This document shows, one piece after another, positions 25,677-34,337 of a DNA stretch of 64,000 nucleotides. The stretch is taken from assembly GCF_016901775.1 (NCBI RefSeq), contig NZ_JACJKW010000008.1:51378-115377 (forward strand). Direction: 5' to 3'. Origin of the DNA: Intestinimonas butyriciproducens. Lineage in GTDB: Bacteria > Bacillota > Clostridia > Oscillospirales > Butyricicoccaceae. Position numbers and translations under genes: made by a program. How positions within the stretch are numbered: the stretch's first letter is position 1; each line of letters opens with the position of its first letter. The notes below the pieces were generated by a model. It saw only the letters and a program-made list of their open reading frames with translations, was not told where the DNA came from and did not search any database.

Positions 25677-25857
25677 TCGAAAAAGTGGCTCAGGCCACTT
25701 TTTCGAGTTTTTGCAAGGGCCTGCATGCACGCCCTTGGCGCACACTTGCCCCTTGAGAGGTGCAAAAACCGACGCACAGGTCGCCGGTTTTTGCGAATTG
25801 ATGAGGGGTAGGGCAAACCCTTCCCTCTGGCTATATCGGTTTTTTGACAGTCTGAGC
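25677..25857 (+). repeat. Dispersed structured repeat, copy A
   Basis: About 180 bp homologous to 48765-48942 (opposite strand). It opens with a 13-bp hairpin (25677-25689 with 25694-25706). A second stem is 25762-25771 with 25785-25794. Loop and linker segments such as GCATGCACGCC and CGCACAGGTCG are conserved between copies, while stem bases differ in a compensating way. It also encodes an open frame whose peptide (ACTPLA..., FCELMRGRAN, LYRF) resembles that of copy B. It lies between convergent gene ends, flanked by twin 27-bp hairpins. Confidence 0.75.
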
Positions 25858-25887
25858 CATGGGCCTTTACAGCCCATGGCTTTTTTG
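25855..25887. terminator. Second copy of the 27-bp hairpin, bidirectional terminator
   Basis: Stem 25855-25864 with 25872-25881 is identical to the hairpin at 25643; the loop differs by one base (CTTTACA). It is followed by T6 on the plus strand. Confidence 0.75.
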
Positions 25888-25902
25888 TTCGTGTTGTTCT
25901 TT

Positions 25903-26823
25903 TTATTTTTCGAATGTCAGCACATCGTCATATCCTTGGATGCCATACCGGGACAAGGGTTCTCCGCCGATGCGCAGCAATACGCCCCGAACGCCATGCT
26001 GGGCACACATGGTATTCACGATGGCCTGAATGGACAGTTCGTCCAGCTCCTTCACCTTCTCCACCCCGATCTCCAGAAAATCCAGCTCACACACGCCATT
26101 TTCCGAAGAAAGCCGCCGGAGCATCATACCCTGGGGGACCGGAGAACGAAGATCATCTTCTTCCGGCTGGCGCACCAGTTCGCTGAACACGCCGTTGAGA
26201 TACACCTGATCCTCTTCGGTTTTCAGGGTGCGGACCACTTTTTCCAGCTGATCGGTCTGGGTATTCACCAGATACAATGTGATGTCAAAGGTGTTGAACT
26301 GGATGGCGCTTTCGTCCAGAATCACATTGTCTCCATTGAGATAAAAATCATTGGATGCGTTATAGCTGTCGGTGGCACAGGAGACCTTCACATAATCGAT
26401 AGAATCCAGCTGGGTGAGGGTCAGGGCAATGGCAGCGGCCGCCAGACTTTTTTCCACCTCCGGCAGTTCATCGAAGGTGGAGGACAGACTGACGATGACG
26501 CTGTTTCCATAAAAAGCCACCTCGTTCACCGTTACACCGGCGGGAATGGCCGCAGATTTCCCCCCGCCGCTGACCTGTTTGATCTTCAGCAGGATGTTCT
26601 CCACCGTTTCCTGGATATTCTCTCCCTGAGGCACGGTGACTTCTTCGGCCTCAAGCCCCCGGGGCTGCTTTTTCTCGTCATTCATGCGCAGGCAATAGAT
26701 CTGGAGCTGAAGCTCTCCTTCCTCTGCTTCTTTTTCCCGCTGATGGCAGCTGGCCGCAATGGCGGCGCACAGCATCAGCAGGCACAAACAGAGGAACGCC
26801 ATCCGCTTCATGGTTCGCTTCAT
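25903..26823 (-). CDS. GerMN-domain lipoprotein
   Basis: 306 residues. Basic N-terminus, hydrophobic h-region and a possible lipobox ending AASC near residue 26, then two GerMN-type domains. SVIVSLSSTFDELP and VNEVAFYGNSV are in the first. GVCELDFLEIGVEK and SIQAIVNTMCAQHGV are in the second. GerM-type proteins act in spore or cell-envelope assembly. Its ATG overlaps the histidine kinase stop (ATGA), so it is likely part of the sensory system, as seen with LpqB-like lipoproteins. Confidence 0.85.
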   Translation of the reverse strand: MKRTMKRMAFLCLCLLMLCAAIAASCHQREKEAEEGELQLQIYCLRMNDEKKQPRGLEAEEVTVPQGENIQETVENILLKIKQVSGGGKSAAIPAGVTVNEVAFYGNSVIVSLSSTFDELPEVEKSLAAAAIALTLTQLDSIDYVKVSCATDSYNASNDFYLNGDNVILDESAIQFNTFDITLYLVNTQTDQLEKVVRTLKTEEDQVYLNGVFSELVRQPEEDDLRSPVPQGMMLRRLSSENGVCELDFLEIGVEKVKELDELSIQAIVNTMCAQHGVRGVLLRIGGEPLSRYGIQGYDDVLTFEK

Positions 26824-28202
26824 GACGCCGCCTCCTCACAAGGCCCCGCCAGCAGCGTGACCCGGAATGTGGTTCCCTCGCCCAATGTGCTTTCCACCTG
26901 GATATCGCCTCCGGCATTTTTCAGCCAGTCGGCCACAATGGCCAGGCCCAGACCGGTGCCGCCCTTCTCCCGGCTGCGGGCTTTGTCCACCCGGTAAAAC
27001 CGTTCAAAAATATGGGACAGCTCGTCCTCCGGGATACCAATGCCGGTGTCCTGCACCGTCAGGCACACCCGCCTTTCCTCTTCGGTCTCTTTCCAGCCTT
27101 TCAGCACCACTTTTCCGCCTTTTCGATTGTATTTGATGGCGTTTTCCACCAAATTGAACACCACCTGATAAAGGCCGTCCCGATCAAACAGCACCCACAG
27201 ATCCTCTTCCATCCGGTTTTCGATTTCCACCTGGGCATGGACAGCGTTCTCTTTCAGCAGGTCGGTGATCTTCTTCACAAGACCATTCAGATTGCAGGAC
27301 TGCATCTGATTGGAGGATACATAATCCAGCTTGGTCAGCTGCAAAAGCCGCTCGGTGATCCGGGTCAGACGATCGATTTCCTCGTTGATGTCGGTGAGAA
27401 ACTCATTGACCGACTCTCTGGGGATATCCTTGGTCTGCAAAATGGAATCGGAAAGCAGCTTGATGGAAGCCAGGGGTGTCTTCAGCTCGTGAGACGCATT
27501 GGAGACAAACTCCCGGCGCAGCTCTTCGGTTTTTTGCAGCCGGTCGGCCAGCTCATTGAACTCATCGGCCACCTGGGACAGTTCGTCCTGTCCCTGGAGA
27601 TGGATGCGGGAATCATAATTGCCGGCGCTCATGGACTGGATGCCCCGCACCAGCTGACCCACTCTTTTGCCGAAATAGACCATCAGGAAGCCCAGGGCCG
27701 CCGCCCCCACCACAGCCAGCACCAAAGAAATACGGAAAATATTGCTGCGGGTGCTGTTGAGAAAGGCGGCCTGCTCGGTGTCATAGTCATAGATATAAAC
27801 GGCGCCGATGGCCTTTTCGCCTTTCATCACAGGGGATGCGGCGTCGGAAATAAAGGCCGTTTCCCCATAACGGCAGCGGAACACATCGCAGCCTTCCAGT
27901 GCGGCTACGATATCGGGCAGAAGGGCATAAGTCCCCGCCAGAGAACTGACTTTGGAATTGTCATAAATCACGCTGCCAAAACTGTCAGTGACCAAAATCC
28001 GCTGCTGTTCGTCCAGATCCAGCACCTGCACCGACACCAGGATATTCTCCTGGGTCAGGGTGGTAAACTCTTCCAAAGTAGCGGAAAAGGTCTTGGCCCT
28101 CTCCAGAAGCTCCGTTTCCTTGGAGTTGATAATCAGCTTGCGCACCGCCTGGGCCGGATAAAAATTCAGCACCAAAAGCAATGTGACCACCGTCACCAGC
28201 AT
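26820..28202 (-). CDS. Membrane sensor histidine kinase
   Basis: 460 residues from ATG 28202. Membrane segment at the start, an extracytoplasmic sensor (~20-165), a second membrane segment (~170-190), HAMP, HisKA with FVSNASHELKTPLASIK and HATPase with N, DTGIGIPEDE and GGTGLGLAI boxes. The ATG has no Shine-Dalgarno and starts inside the first membrane helix. The frame is open further up as LIKTLRFRIAFS, a normal basic N-terminus. An ATT at 28235 or CTG at 28238, overlapping the response regulator stop, may be the true start. It phosphorylates the regulator upstream. Confidence 0.92.
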   Translation of the reverse strand: MLVTVVTLLLVLNFYPAQAVRKLIINSKETELLERAKTFSATLEEFTTLTQENILVSVQVLDLDEQQRILVTDSFGSVIYDNSKVSSLAGTYALLPDIVAALEGCDVFRCRYGETAFISDAASPVMKGEKAIGAVYIYDYDTEQAAFLNSTRSNIFRISLVLAVVGAAALGFLMVYFGKRVGQLVRGIQSMSAGNYDSRIHLQGQDELSQVADEFNELADRLQKTEELRREFVSNASHELKTPLASIKLLSDSILQTKDIPRESVNEFLTDINEEIDRLTRITERLLQLTKLDYVSSNQMQSCNLNGLVKKITDLLKENAVHAQVEIENRMEEDLWVLFDRDGLYQVVFNLVENAIKYNRKGGKVVLKGWKETEEERRVCLTVQDTGIGIPEDELSHIFERFYRVDKARSREKGGTGLGLAIVADWLKNAGGDIQVESTLGEGTTFRVTLLAGPCEEAAS

Positions 28203-28230
28203 GGAAAAGGCGATGCGGAAGCGAAGGGTT

Positions 28231-28935
28231 TTAATCAGCTTGAGCGCTGCTGTTGGGCTTGAAATAGTAACCGACCCCCCACTTGGTCAGAATGTATTCG
28301 GGATTGGCGTCATCTGTTTCCAGTTTCTCTCTCAGGCGGCGGACATGCACATCCACTGTGCGGATATCTCCAGGATAGTCTTCGCCCCACACCACGCTGA
28401 GCAGCCCTTCCCGGCTGAACACCCGGCCCGGATTGCGGGCCAGCATCACCAGAAGGTCAAACTCTTTGGCGGTGAGATCGGTGGCACGGCCGTTTTTGAA
28501 CACAGAACGCTGAGCGGTGTCGATCAGAAGATCCCCCACCTTGATCTGATCGTCCTGGAGGTCAGAGGTGGGCTGGCTGCCGGCCCGGCGGAGAATGGCC
28601 CGGATGCGGGCTTTCAGCTCCAGGATATCAAAGGGCTTTGTCACATAGTCATCGGCCCCGTATTCAAAACCGATGAGCTTGTCCACCCCTTCGCTTTTGG
28701 CGGTGAGCATGATCACCGGCACATTGGAGTTTTCCCGGATCTTCCGGCAGACCTCCAGCCCGTTGACTTCCGGCAGCATCAGATCCAGAATGATGATGTC
28801 ATACTTCTGCTCCTTCACCATGGACAGAGCCTGGGCCCCATCATAGGCGGTATCCACCTGATATCCGTCGTTTTCCAAGTTGAATTTAATGCCTTTTACC
28901 AGCAATTTTTCATCGTCTACTACCAATACTCGCAT
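28231..28935 (-). CDS. OmpR/PhoB-family response regulator
   Basis: 234 residues from ATG 28935 (MRVLVVDDEK), with GGAGGGG upstream. Receiver domain with acidic pair DD near 8-9, phospho-Asp in IIILDLMLP (~52) and K in YVTKPFD (~101), then a winged helix with VWGEDYPGDIRTVDVHVRRLREKL. It resembles WalR/PhoP-type regulators of wall or phosphate stress. It starts 35 bp after comEA. Confidence 0.93.
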   Translation of the reverse strand: MRVLVVDDEKLLVKGIKFNLENDGYQVDTAYDGAQALSMVKEQKYDIIILDLMLPEVNGLEVCRKIRENSNVPVIMLTAKSEGVDKLIGFEYGADDYVTKPFDILELKARIRAILRRAGSQPTSDLQDDQIKVGDLLIDTAQRSVFKNGRATDLTAKEFDLLVMLARNPGRVFSREGLLSVVWGEDYPGDIRTVDVHVRRLREKLETDDANPEYILTKWGVGYYFKPNSSAQAD

Positions 28936-28970
28936 AGGTTCCCCTCCGTCAAAATTGTGTCCGCAGACAT

Positions 28971-29357
28971 TCAGTCCACGGTGATATGCTCCCTGATCTG
29001 CTGAAAGATCCCATCTCCAATGCCGCTGACCGCCCGGATCTCCTGAATGGAGGCAAAGGGCCCGTTTTTCTCCCGGTATTCCAGGATGCTCTGCGCCCGG
29101 GCCGGTCCGATCTGGGGAAGCTGGCAAAGCTCTTCTTCCCCGGCCTGATTGATGTTGACCATCAGCTCTTCCGGCGTCTCGTCATTTTCCTCCACCTGAT
29201 ATGCTTCCAAGGACAACTGCGGCAGCCGGACAAGCTGTGCTCCCTGGGACCAGGACAGGGTGGGGCCTTCCAGCATCACGCTCATCCTTCCGCCCAAAAA
29301 TCCCAGACAAACAAGGAGACAGGCGGCCATCAGAAAATCCAACGCCCTTTTTTTCAT
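28971..29357 (-). CDS. comEA: ComEA-like helix-hairpin-helix DNA-binding protein
   Basis: 128 residues. One N-terminal membrane anchor, a spacer, then a C-terminal tandem HhH domain (VNINQAGEEELCQLPQIGPARAQSIL and FASIQEIRAVSGIGDGIF). It binds incoming DNA in natural transformation. No comEC or comEB is in the window, so competence itself is not shown. Confidence 0.9.
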   Translation of the reverse strand: MKKRALDFLMAACLLVCLGFLGGRMSVMLEGPTLSWSQGAQLVRLPQLSLEAYQVEENDETPEELMVNINQAGEEELCQLPQIGPARAQSILEYREKNGPFASIQEIRAVSGIGDGIFQQIREHITVD

Positions 29358-29413
29358 ATTTGCTCACTCTGGTGTGTCTTTCTCTCCATTTTCTTAAAAA
29401 TCCACCCTTATCG

Positions 29414-29442
29414 TTGCATTGCTGCTGCTCTTTTGATACAAT
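29414..29442 (+). promoter_or_regulatory. Sigma-A promoter of the DD-carboxypeptidase gene
   Basis: TTGCAT, 17-base spacer, TACAAT, lying 58 bp before the start at 29501. The gap is divergent with comEA. Confidence 0.8.
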
Positions 29443-29500
29443 AGCATTCGTATCCCCAAAAATCGGGGAGCAGAGATTTTGATGATGCAGGAGGATGGAT

Positions 29501-30832
29501 ATGAAACCCAAACAGCTGACAGCGCTTTTCCTCGCGCTAATTATGATCTTCGCGGTGTCGGCCCAAGCCGCACCGGTAACAGAAGAGCCGGATTTGACCA
29601 TCAACGCCAAAGCGGCTTTTCTGGTGGAAATCACCACCGGTCAGGTCCTCTATGAATACCATGCTGACGACAAGCTTTATCCGGCCAGCACCACCAAACT
29701 GATGACCGCCCTGGTGGCCTGGGAACACTGTTCCCCCGGCGACATGATCTCGGTTTCCTTTCAGGCGGTGGATGGTCTTGCGGAACAAGGCAGCAGCGTC
29801 TTCCTCAAAAACGGAGAGCAGATGGAGTTTATGGATATGCTCCACTATCTTCTCATCGCCTCGGGCAACGATGCCGCCAACGCCCTGGCCGAACACATCA
29901 GCTCATCAAACAGCGCTTTTGCCGATCTGATGAACGAGAAGGCTGAGGAACTGGGATGCCAGAACACCCACTTTGCAAACCCCAGCGGTCTCCATGACGA
30001 AAACCACTACACTTCCGCCCGGGATCTGGCCATCATTGCCCAAGCGGCCATGGAAATTCCCGAGCTTCGTGAGATCGTGGGCAAGACTCAGTATAAGCTC
30101 CAGCCCACCAATATGCACGAAAGCGAAACCACCATCACCACCACCAACCACCTGATCTCCCGTCTGAAAGACGGCCGTTACTTCTACAAAGGTGCCTACG
30201 GCATCAAAACCGGCACCACCACGCCCGCCGGCTACTGCCTCATCGGCGGCGCTCAGAGCGGCGAGCTGGACTACATCACCGTGGTGCTGGGTGGTGAGAA
30301 GGACCCGGAGACCGGCGATATCGGCTGCTACACCGAGACCATCAAGCTGCTGGATTACGCCAAGAAGAATTTCTCCCTCCAGACCGTTACCTCAGCCGAC
30401 ACCCCCATCCAGGAAGTGCCCGTCCGCTTTGCCGCCGGCAAAGAGCATACCAAGCTGGTGGCTTCTGCCGACAGCGAACTTTTGCTTCACAATGACACCG
30501 ATCTGAGTCAGGTGACCTACGAAGTGGATGCGGTGGCCACCGCCGATGCTCCCATCAAAAAGGGGGAGAAACTGGGCACGGCCAAGGTGTTCATCGGCGA
30601 TACCGAATACGGTACCATCGATCTGGTGGCCTCGGAGGATATTGAGCGTTCCGATGTGCTCTATGCCCTCTTCCAGGTGCAGGAGTTTTTCAGAAGCCCC
30701 TTGTTCCGCATCATTCTGGTGGTGCTGATCCTGCTTCTTCTGTTTCTGATCTTTGTATCCACCAAACGGCGCCGCAACCGCCGCAAAAAGCGTGCCCGCC
30801 GCCGCTATTATTCGGGACAGGGCAGACGGTAA
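29501..30832 (+). CDS. dacF: D-alanyl-D-alanine carboxypeptidase (DacF/PBP5 type)
   Basis: 443 residues from ATG 29501; the ATG 6 bases upstream overlaps the AGGAGG site itself. Signal peptide (1-24), serine DD-peptidase domain with S63-T-T-K66, SGN (121-123) and IKTGTT, PBP5 C-terminal beta domain, one membrane segment (~405-425) and a strongly basic Arg/Lys tail inside the cell. It trims the fifth D-Ala of the stem peptide. The family includes the sporulation enzyme DacF; spore or vegetative use cannot be told from sequence. Confidence 0.94.
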   Translation: MKPKQLTALFLALIMIFAVSAQAAPVTEEPDLTINAKAAFLVEITTGQVLYEYHADDKLYPASTTKLMTALVAWEHCSPGDMISVSFQAVDGLAEQGSSVFLKNGEQMEFMDMLHYLLIASGNDAANALAEHISSSNSAFADLMNEKAEELGCQNTHFANPSGLHDENHYTSARDLAIIAQAAMEIPELREIVGKTQYKLQPTNMHESETTITTTNHLISRLKDGRYFYKGAYGIKTGTTTPAGYCLIGGAQSGELDYITVVLGGEKDPETGDIGCYTETIKLLDYAKKNFSLQTVTSADTPIQEVPVRFAAGKEHTKLVASADSELLLHNDTDLSQVTYEVDAVATADAPIKKGEKLGTAKVFIGDTEYGTIDLVASEDIERSDVLYALFQVQEFFRSPLFRIILVVLILLLLFLIFVSTKRRRNRRKKRARRRYYSGQGRR

Positions 30833-30848
30833 CATGCTTTCCCATTCC

Positions 30849-30879
30849 GGGAGGAGACATTGGGTCTCCTCCCTTTTTT
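30849..30879 (+). terminator. Terminator of dacF
   Basis: Perfect 10-bp stem (30849-30858 with 30864-30873) and T6, 17 bp after the dacF stop. Only 8 bp separate its T-run from the end of upp on the other strand. Confidence 0.9.
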
Positions 30880-30886
30880 ATGCCCT

Positions 30887-31522
30887 TTATTCCGTGCCGA
30901 AAATCCGGTCTCCCGCATCCCCCAGGCCGGGGACAATATAACCGTTTTCATTGAGTCCCTGATCCAGGGCGGCGCAGTAAATGGGAATGTCGGGGTGCTC
31001 CCGTGTGATGCGCTCCACCCCTTCCGGAGCGGCCACCACGCACACAAAGCTCAAACGCCGTACCCCCTTCTTTTTCAGCAGCTGGATGGCCGCCGAAGCA
31101 CTGCCGCCGGTGGCCAGCATAGGATCCAGCAGCAGCACATCCCGCTGAGAGATATCCGAGGGCAGCTTGCAGTAATACTCCCTGGGCTCCAGAGTCTCAT
31201 GATTCCGCTCCAGGCCAATATGCCCGGTTTTGGCAGCGGGGACCAGCTGTAAAATGCCGTCCACCATGCCCAGCCCCGCCCGCAGAATGGGGACGATGGC
31301 CAGCTTTCGCCCGGCCAGCATCTGTACATCGGCCATCCCCACCGGGGTTTCCACCTGCGCCGGGCGCAGGGGCAGGTCCCGGGTGGCCTCCAGGCACAGC
31401 AGCGTGGACACTTCCCCGATCAATGTGCGAAACTCCTTGACCCCGGTGTTCTTATCCCGCAAAAAGGCCATCTTGTGCTGAACCAGCGGATGATCCAGCA
31501 GATGCAGATTCTTGTGTTCCAT
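30887..31522 (-). CDS. upp: Uracil phosphoribosyltransferase
   Basis: 211 residues. Salvages uracil with PRPP to UMP. The PRPP loop is [15 protein letters not shown], and the uracil-binding C-terminus has [29 protein letters not shown] is the flexible region of the active site. It is the last gene of the fmdA-tsaE-tsaB-rpiB-upp run, 45 bp after rpiB. Confidence 0.95.
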   Translation of the reverse strand: MEHKNLHLLDHPLVQHKMAFLRDKNTGVKEFRTLIGEVSTLLCLEATRDLPLRPAQVETPVGMADVQMLAGRKLAIVPILRAGLGMVDGILQLVPAAKTGHIGLERNHETLEPREYYCKLPSDISQRDVLLLDPMLATGGSASAAIQLLKKKGVRRLSFVCVVAAPEGVERITREHPDIPIYCAALDQGLNENGYIVPGLGDAGDRIFGTE

Positions 31523-31567
31523 GATTCCTCCGGCCGTTTTCCGGCCCTATGATGGAAAACGAAAATT

Positions 31568-32011
31568 TTATTTGCCGTTTTCGATGTCGGTGATCATATC
31601 CAGACGGGTCTGATGGCGTCCGCCTTCAAACTCGGTCTCCACAAACAGCTGGGCGATCAGGCAGGCCAGGCCCGAACCGATGACTCTGGCGCCCATGCAC
31701 AGCACATTGGCATCGTTGTGCATCCGCACCGCCCGTGCGGTAAAGCAATCGGACACAGTCACTGCCCGGATGCCCTTGATCTTGTTGGCGGCGATGGCCA
31801 TACCCGCTCCGGTGCCGCAGATCAGAATGCCCTGACCGGCCCGGCCGCTGACCACTTCCATGGCCACTTTCTGGGCATAGATGGGATAGTGGCAGGACTT
31901 TTCGTCATAGGTGCCCACATCCTCCACTTCGCAGCCCATCTCTTTCAAATGCTTTTTGACCTGCTCTTTCAAAGCAAAGCCTGCGTGATCCGATCCCATT
32001 GCGATTTTCAT
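31568..32011 (-). CDS. rpiB: Ribose-5-phosphate isomerase B
   Basis: 147 residues. MKIAMGSDHAGFALK, then YPIYAQKV, GILICGTGAGMAIAANK (active-site Cys in ICGTG) and HNDANVLCMGARVIG. It interconverts ribulose-5-P and ribose-5-P, linking sugars to PRPP, which upp uses next. Normal length for the family. Confidence 0.94.
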   Translation of the reverse strand: MKIAMGSDHAGFALKEQVKKHLKEMGCEVEDVGTYDEKSCHYPIYAQKVAMEVVSGRAGQGILICGTGAGMAIAANKIKGIRAVTVSDCFTARAVRMHNDANVLCMGARVIGSGLACLIAQLFVETEFEGGRHQTRLDMITDIENGK

Positions 32012-32041
32012 ACTGATCGTTCCTTTCTTTTATGTGAAAAT

Positions 32042-32728
32042 TTACTTGTTTTGCAGTTTCATCCGCTCGGCCTGGGAAAGCCGCAGATAACTGGGAGTCA
32101 GGTGGTGACAGTCGGTCAACTCTCCCCTCTCCGCCATCTGAAAGGCCCGAAGGGCTGTGGCGGCGGCATTCTGCCGGCATCCCTCTGCCAAAAGGGGAGA
32201 AAGCCCGGCTTTTTCTGCATATTCCATCAAAAGCCCGCCGCCGTCTCCGGTGACCCAAAGGGGGCCCGTTTCTTTCTCCATCTGCCGGAGGATCTCCTGG
32301 GCCTTTCCCACCTGATCGGCTGTTCTTCGCCGGATTTCCCCGTGGTTTTCAAAAAATGCATAAAAGAACTCATCCTGTCGGGCCTGTACTCCGGCGCAAA
32401 GGAGTCCTTCTTTCTCCTTGGCGGCCCAGGCGGCCGACTCCAGAGTGGACACGGCAGCACAGGGCCTTCCCAGCGCCATGGCATAGCCTTTGATGGCGGC
32501 CACGCCGATGCGCACCCCGGTAAAAGAGCCGGGACCCACGGTGGCAGCAAACACATCCACCCCCGAAAGGGCCAGTCCGTTTTGTTCCAGCAAATGCTGC
32601 ACCACCGGCAAAATGGTGCGGCTGTGGTTCATCTGGGAATCTTTTTCCCCGTAACCGATGATCTCCCCATCCCGGCACAAAGCAGCCGAAGCCACCCGGG
32701 ATGTGGTATCCAAAGCCAAGATCAGCAT
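32042..32728 (-). CDS. tsaB: TsaB, tRNA t6A biosynthesis scaffold
   Basis: 228 residues from ATG 32728 (MLILALDTTSR), with GGAGGAAAG upstream. ASKHA-type fold with ATVGPGSFTGVRIG. It dimerises with TsaD and, with TsaE, makes N6-threonylcarbamoyladenosine at A37 of tRNA. It overlaps the tsaE end by 7 bp. TsaD and TsaC are not in the window. Confidence 0.92.
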   Translation of the reverse strand: MLILALDTTSRVASAALCRDGEIIGYGEKDSQMNHSRTILPVVQHLLEQNGLALSGVDVFAATVGPGSFTGVRIGVAAIKGYAMALGRPCAAVSTLESAAWAAKEKEGLLCAGVQARQDEFFYAFFENHGEIRRRTADQVGKAQEILRQMEKETGPLWVTGDGGGLLMEYAEKAGLSPLLAEGCRQNAAATALRAFQMAERGELTDCHHLTPSYLRLSQAERMKLQNK

Positions 32729-33180
32729 CTTTCCTCCTCCTTTTTCAGCAAAGTGATACGGCGGCTTTGTTCTCCCGTCTTTTCGATGCGGACAAACAAG
32801 GTGCCGTCCGGCAGGGCGTCCAGAATGTTTTCGCTCCACTCCACCACGCACAAGCCGCCAGAGGAAAGATAGTCCTCCCAGCCGATATCATACAGGCTGT
32901 CGCTGTCTGTGATCCGATACATATCAAAATGATAAATGGGGTGCTTTCCCCGGTATTCATTGACAATGGCATAGGTGGGGCTGGAAACCGGATCCACCGT
33001 CTGCCGCTGCCGGGCCAGGCCGCGGACAAAGGCGGTCTTTCCCGCCCCCAGCTCGCCCAAAAGAGCGATCACCTGGGCATCCGGATAGGTTTCCCCCACA
33101 TAAGTTCCCAGGTTTTCCGTTTCTTCCGGGGAATGGGTCTCTTTTGTTTCGATTGGGATCAATGGCAATTCTTCTATCAT
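32722..33180 (-). CDS. tsaE: TsaE, t6A biosynthesis ATPase
   Basis: 152 residues from ATG 33180, which overlaps the formamidase stop (ATGA). Walker A LLGELGAGKTAFVRGL, then SPTYAIVNEY and YHFDMYRI, CVVEWSEN near the end. It regenerates the TsaB/TsaD complex. Upstream in-frame codons are open, but the usual start is here. Confidence 0.94.
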   Translation of the reverse strand: MIEELPLIPIETKETHSPEETENLGTYVGETYPDAQVIALLGELGAGKTAFVRGLARQRQTVDPVSSPTYAIVNEYRGKHPIYHFDMYRITDSDSLYDIGWEDYLSSGGLCVVEWSENILDALPDGTLFVRIEKTGEQSRRITLLKKEEERC

Positions 33181-34067
33181 AGTGTAAAACTCTCCTTGGC
33201 CAGTCCTCGGGGCATCTCCATGATGCAGCCTTTGGCCGGATTGACCACCTGGCTGATGCGCAGGTTTCCCGCCAGAGACAAAAGCATACCCGCCTGTTCC
33301 AGGGAAAGTCCGGCATGGTCCTGGAGGAATTTCTGCATTTTCCGGGCGGCCTTCACGCTGCACACATCCAGAGAAGGATCGGCCGCTGTGGTAAGATACC
33401 GGTCCTTTGTCACAAGGAAGGGAGTGGGGATGTCGGCCCGGTCTTTCAGCACAGTGACCCGCACCGTTACTTCTCCCGGCACTTCCAGCGCACAGATCAC
33501 CGTCTCCCCGTCCCCCTGGACGCCGTGCAGGTCGCCCATGGACAAAAGAGCTCCCGGCACATTCACCGGCAGATACAGAACAGCCCCTTCATTCATGTCC
33601 CGGATATCCAGATTGCCGCCGTGCTCACCGGGAACGGTGGTGGGCACGCTGCCCTCTGCCGGAGCCACACCGATGACGCCGATCATGGGACGCAGAGGCA
33701 CACGGATGTCCTGGTCGAAAACCATTTCCTCCCCTTCCACCGGAAAACGGCGGCAATGGCAGCCGGTGATTTCATAGATCCCTGCTCCCTCCCGGGCGCA
33801 CATAGATCCTTCTTTTGCGATCTGGATGGAGAGAATCTCCACCCGCAGTACATCCCCGGGAGCAGCTTCCTCGATATAAAGCGGACCGGTGGCGGGATTA
33901 TTGTGGGCCATATTCATGCTTTCCATCTGCTGGCCGTCCTCAATGAGCTGGCCGGCATAGCAATCCTGGCACTGAAACAGGACGGTATCCCCACTGTGAG
34001 CCCAGGCCATGGGGGCATTATCCGGCGAAAAGGCATAATGCACCAGATTTCTTACGAGGGTCTGCAT
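33177..34067 (-). CDS. Acetamidase/formamidase family amidase
   Basis: 296 residues from ATG 34067 with GGGAGTG upstream. FmdA/AmdA fold: DTVLFQCQDCYAGQL, NPATGPLYIEEAAPGDVL, GGNLDIRDMNEGAVLYLPV and GDLHGVQGDGE are its metal-binding beta motifs. It should release ammonia from formamide or a short amide. It leads the operon that goes on to tsaE, tsaB, rpiB and upp, an unusual neighbour for t6A genes. Confidence 0.9.
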   Translation of the reverse strand: MQTLVRNLVHYAFSPDNAPMAWAHSGDTVLFQCQDCYAGQLIEDGQQMESMNMAHNNPATGPLYIEEAAPGDVLRVEILSIQIAKEGSMCAREGAGIYEITGCHCRRFPVEGEEMVFDQDIRVPLRPMIGVIGVAPAEGSVPTTVPGEHGGNLDIRDMNEGAVLYLPVNVPGALLSMGDLHGVQGDGETVICALEVPGEVTVRVTVLKDRADIPTPFLVTKDRYLTTAADPSLDVCSVKAARKMQKFLQDHAGLSLEQAGMLLSLAGNLRISQVVNPAKGCIMEMPRGLAKESFTL

Positions 34068-34144
34068 ATCTTTCACTCCCATCCGCACCCCCGGATCCCA
34101 TCCCGGGAAGCGCTGTCCATTCGGTATTTTGGTACTTATTTATG

Positions 34145-34173
34145 ATTATACCATCCGCGTGCCTGCATGGAAA
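34145..34173 (-). promoter_or_regulatory. Promoter of the formamidase-tsaE-tsaB-rpiB-upp operon
   Basis: Minus strand TTTCCA, 17-base spacer, TATAAT with TGG before it (extended -10), 78 bp before the ATG. Divergent with the SEDS promoter. Confidence 0.75.
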
Positions 34174-34280
34174 GTGAAATTGTTAAAAATAGTTCCTTTT
34201 CTCATTTAGCCCGATGTTGTCCCAGGTGTAAACTTTTTATAAATCTCCCCCGGGAAGGGGCGTTTCTTTCCGGGGAAGAA

Positions 34281-34309
34281 TTGAATAATCCGTCGTCAGA
34301 TGATAGAAT
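34281..34309 (+). promoter_or_regulatory. Promoter of the SEDS gene
   Basis: TTGAAT, 17-base spacer, TAGAAT, lying 29 bp before ATG 34338. The region 34174-34280 between the two divergent promoters holds nothing recognised. Confidence 0.7.
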
Positions 34310-34337
34310 AATAGGAACACAAGAAAGGTTGTGTCCC

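Noticed and set aside
34174..34280. Riboswitch or leader RNA between the two divergent promoters
   Set aside because: No conserved riboswitch core or stable hairpin series was found.
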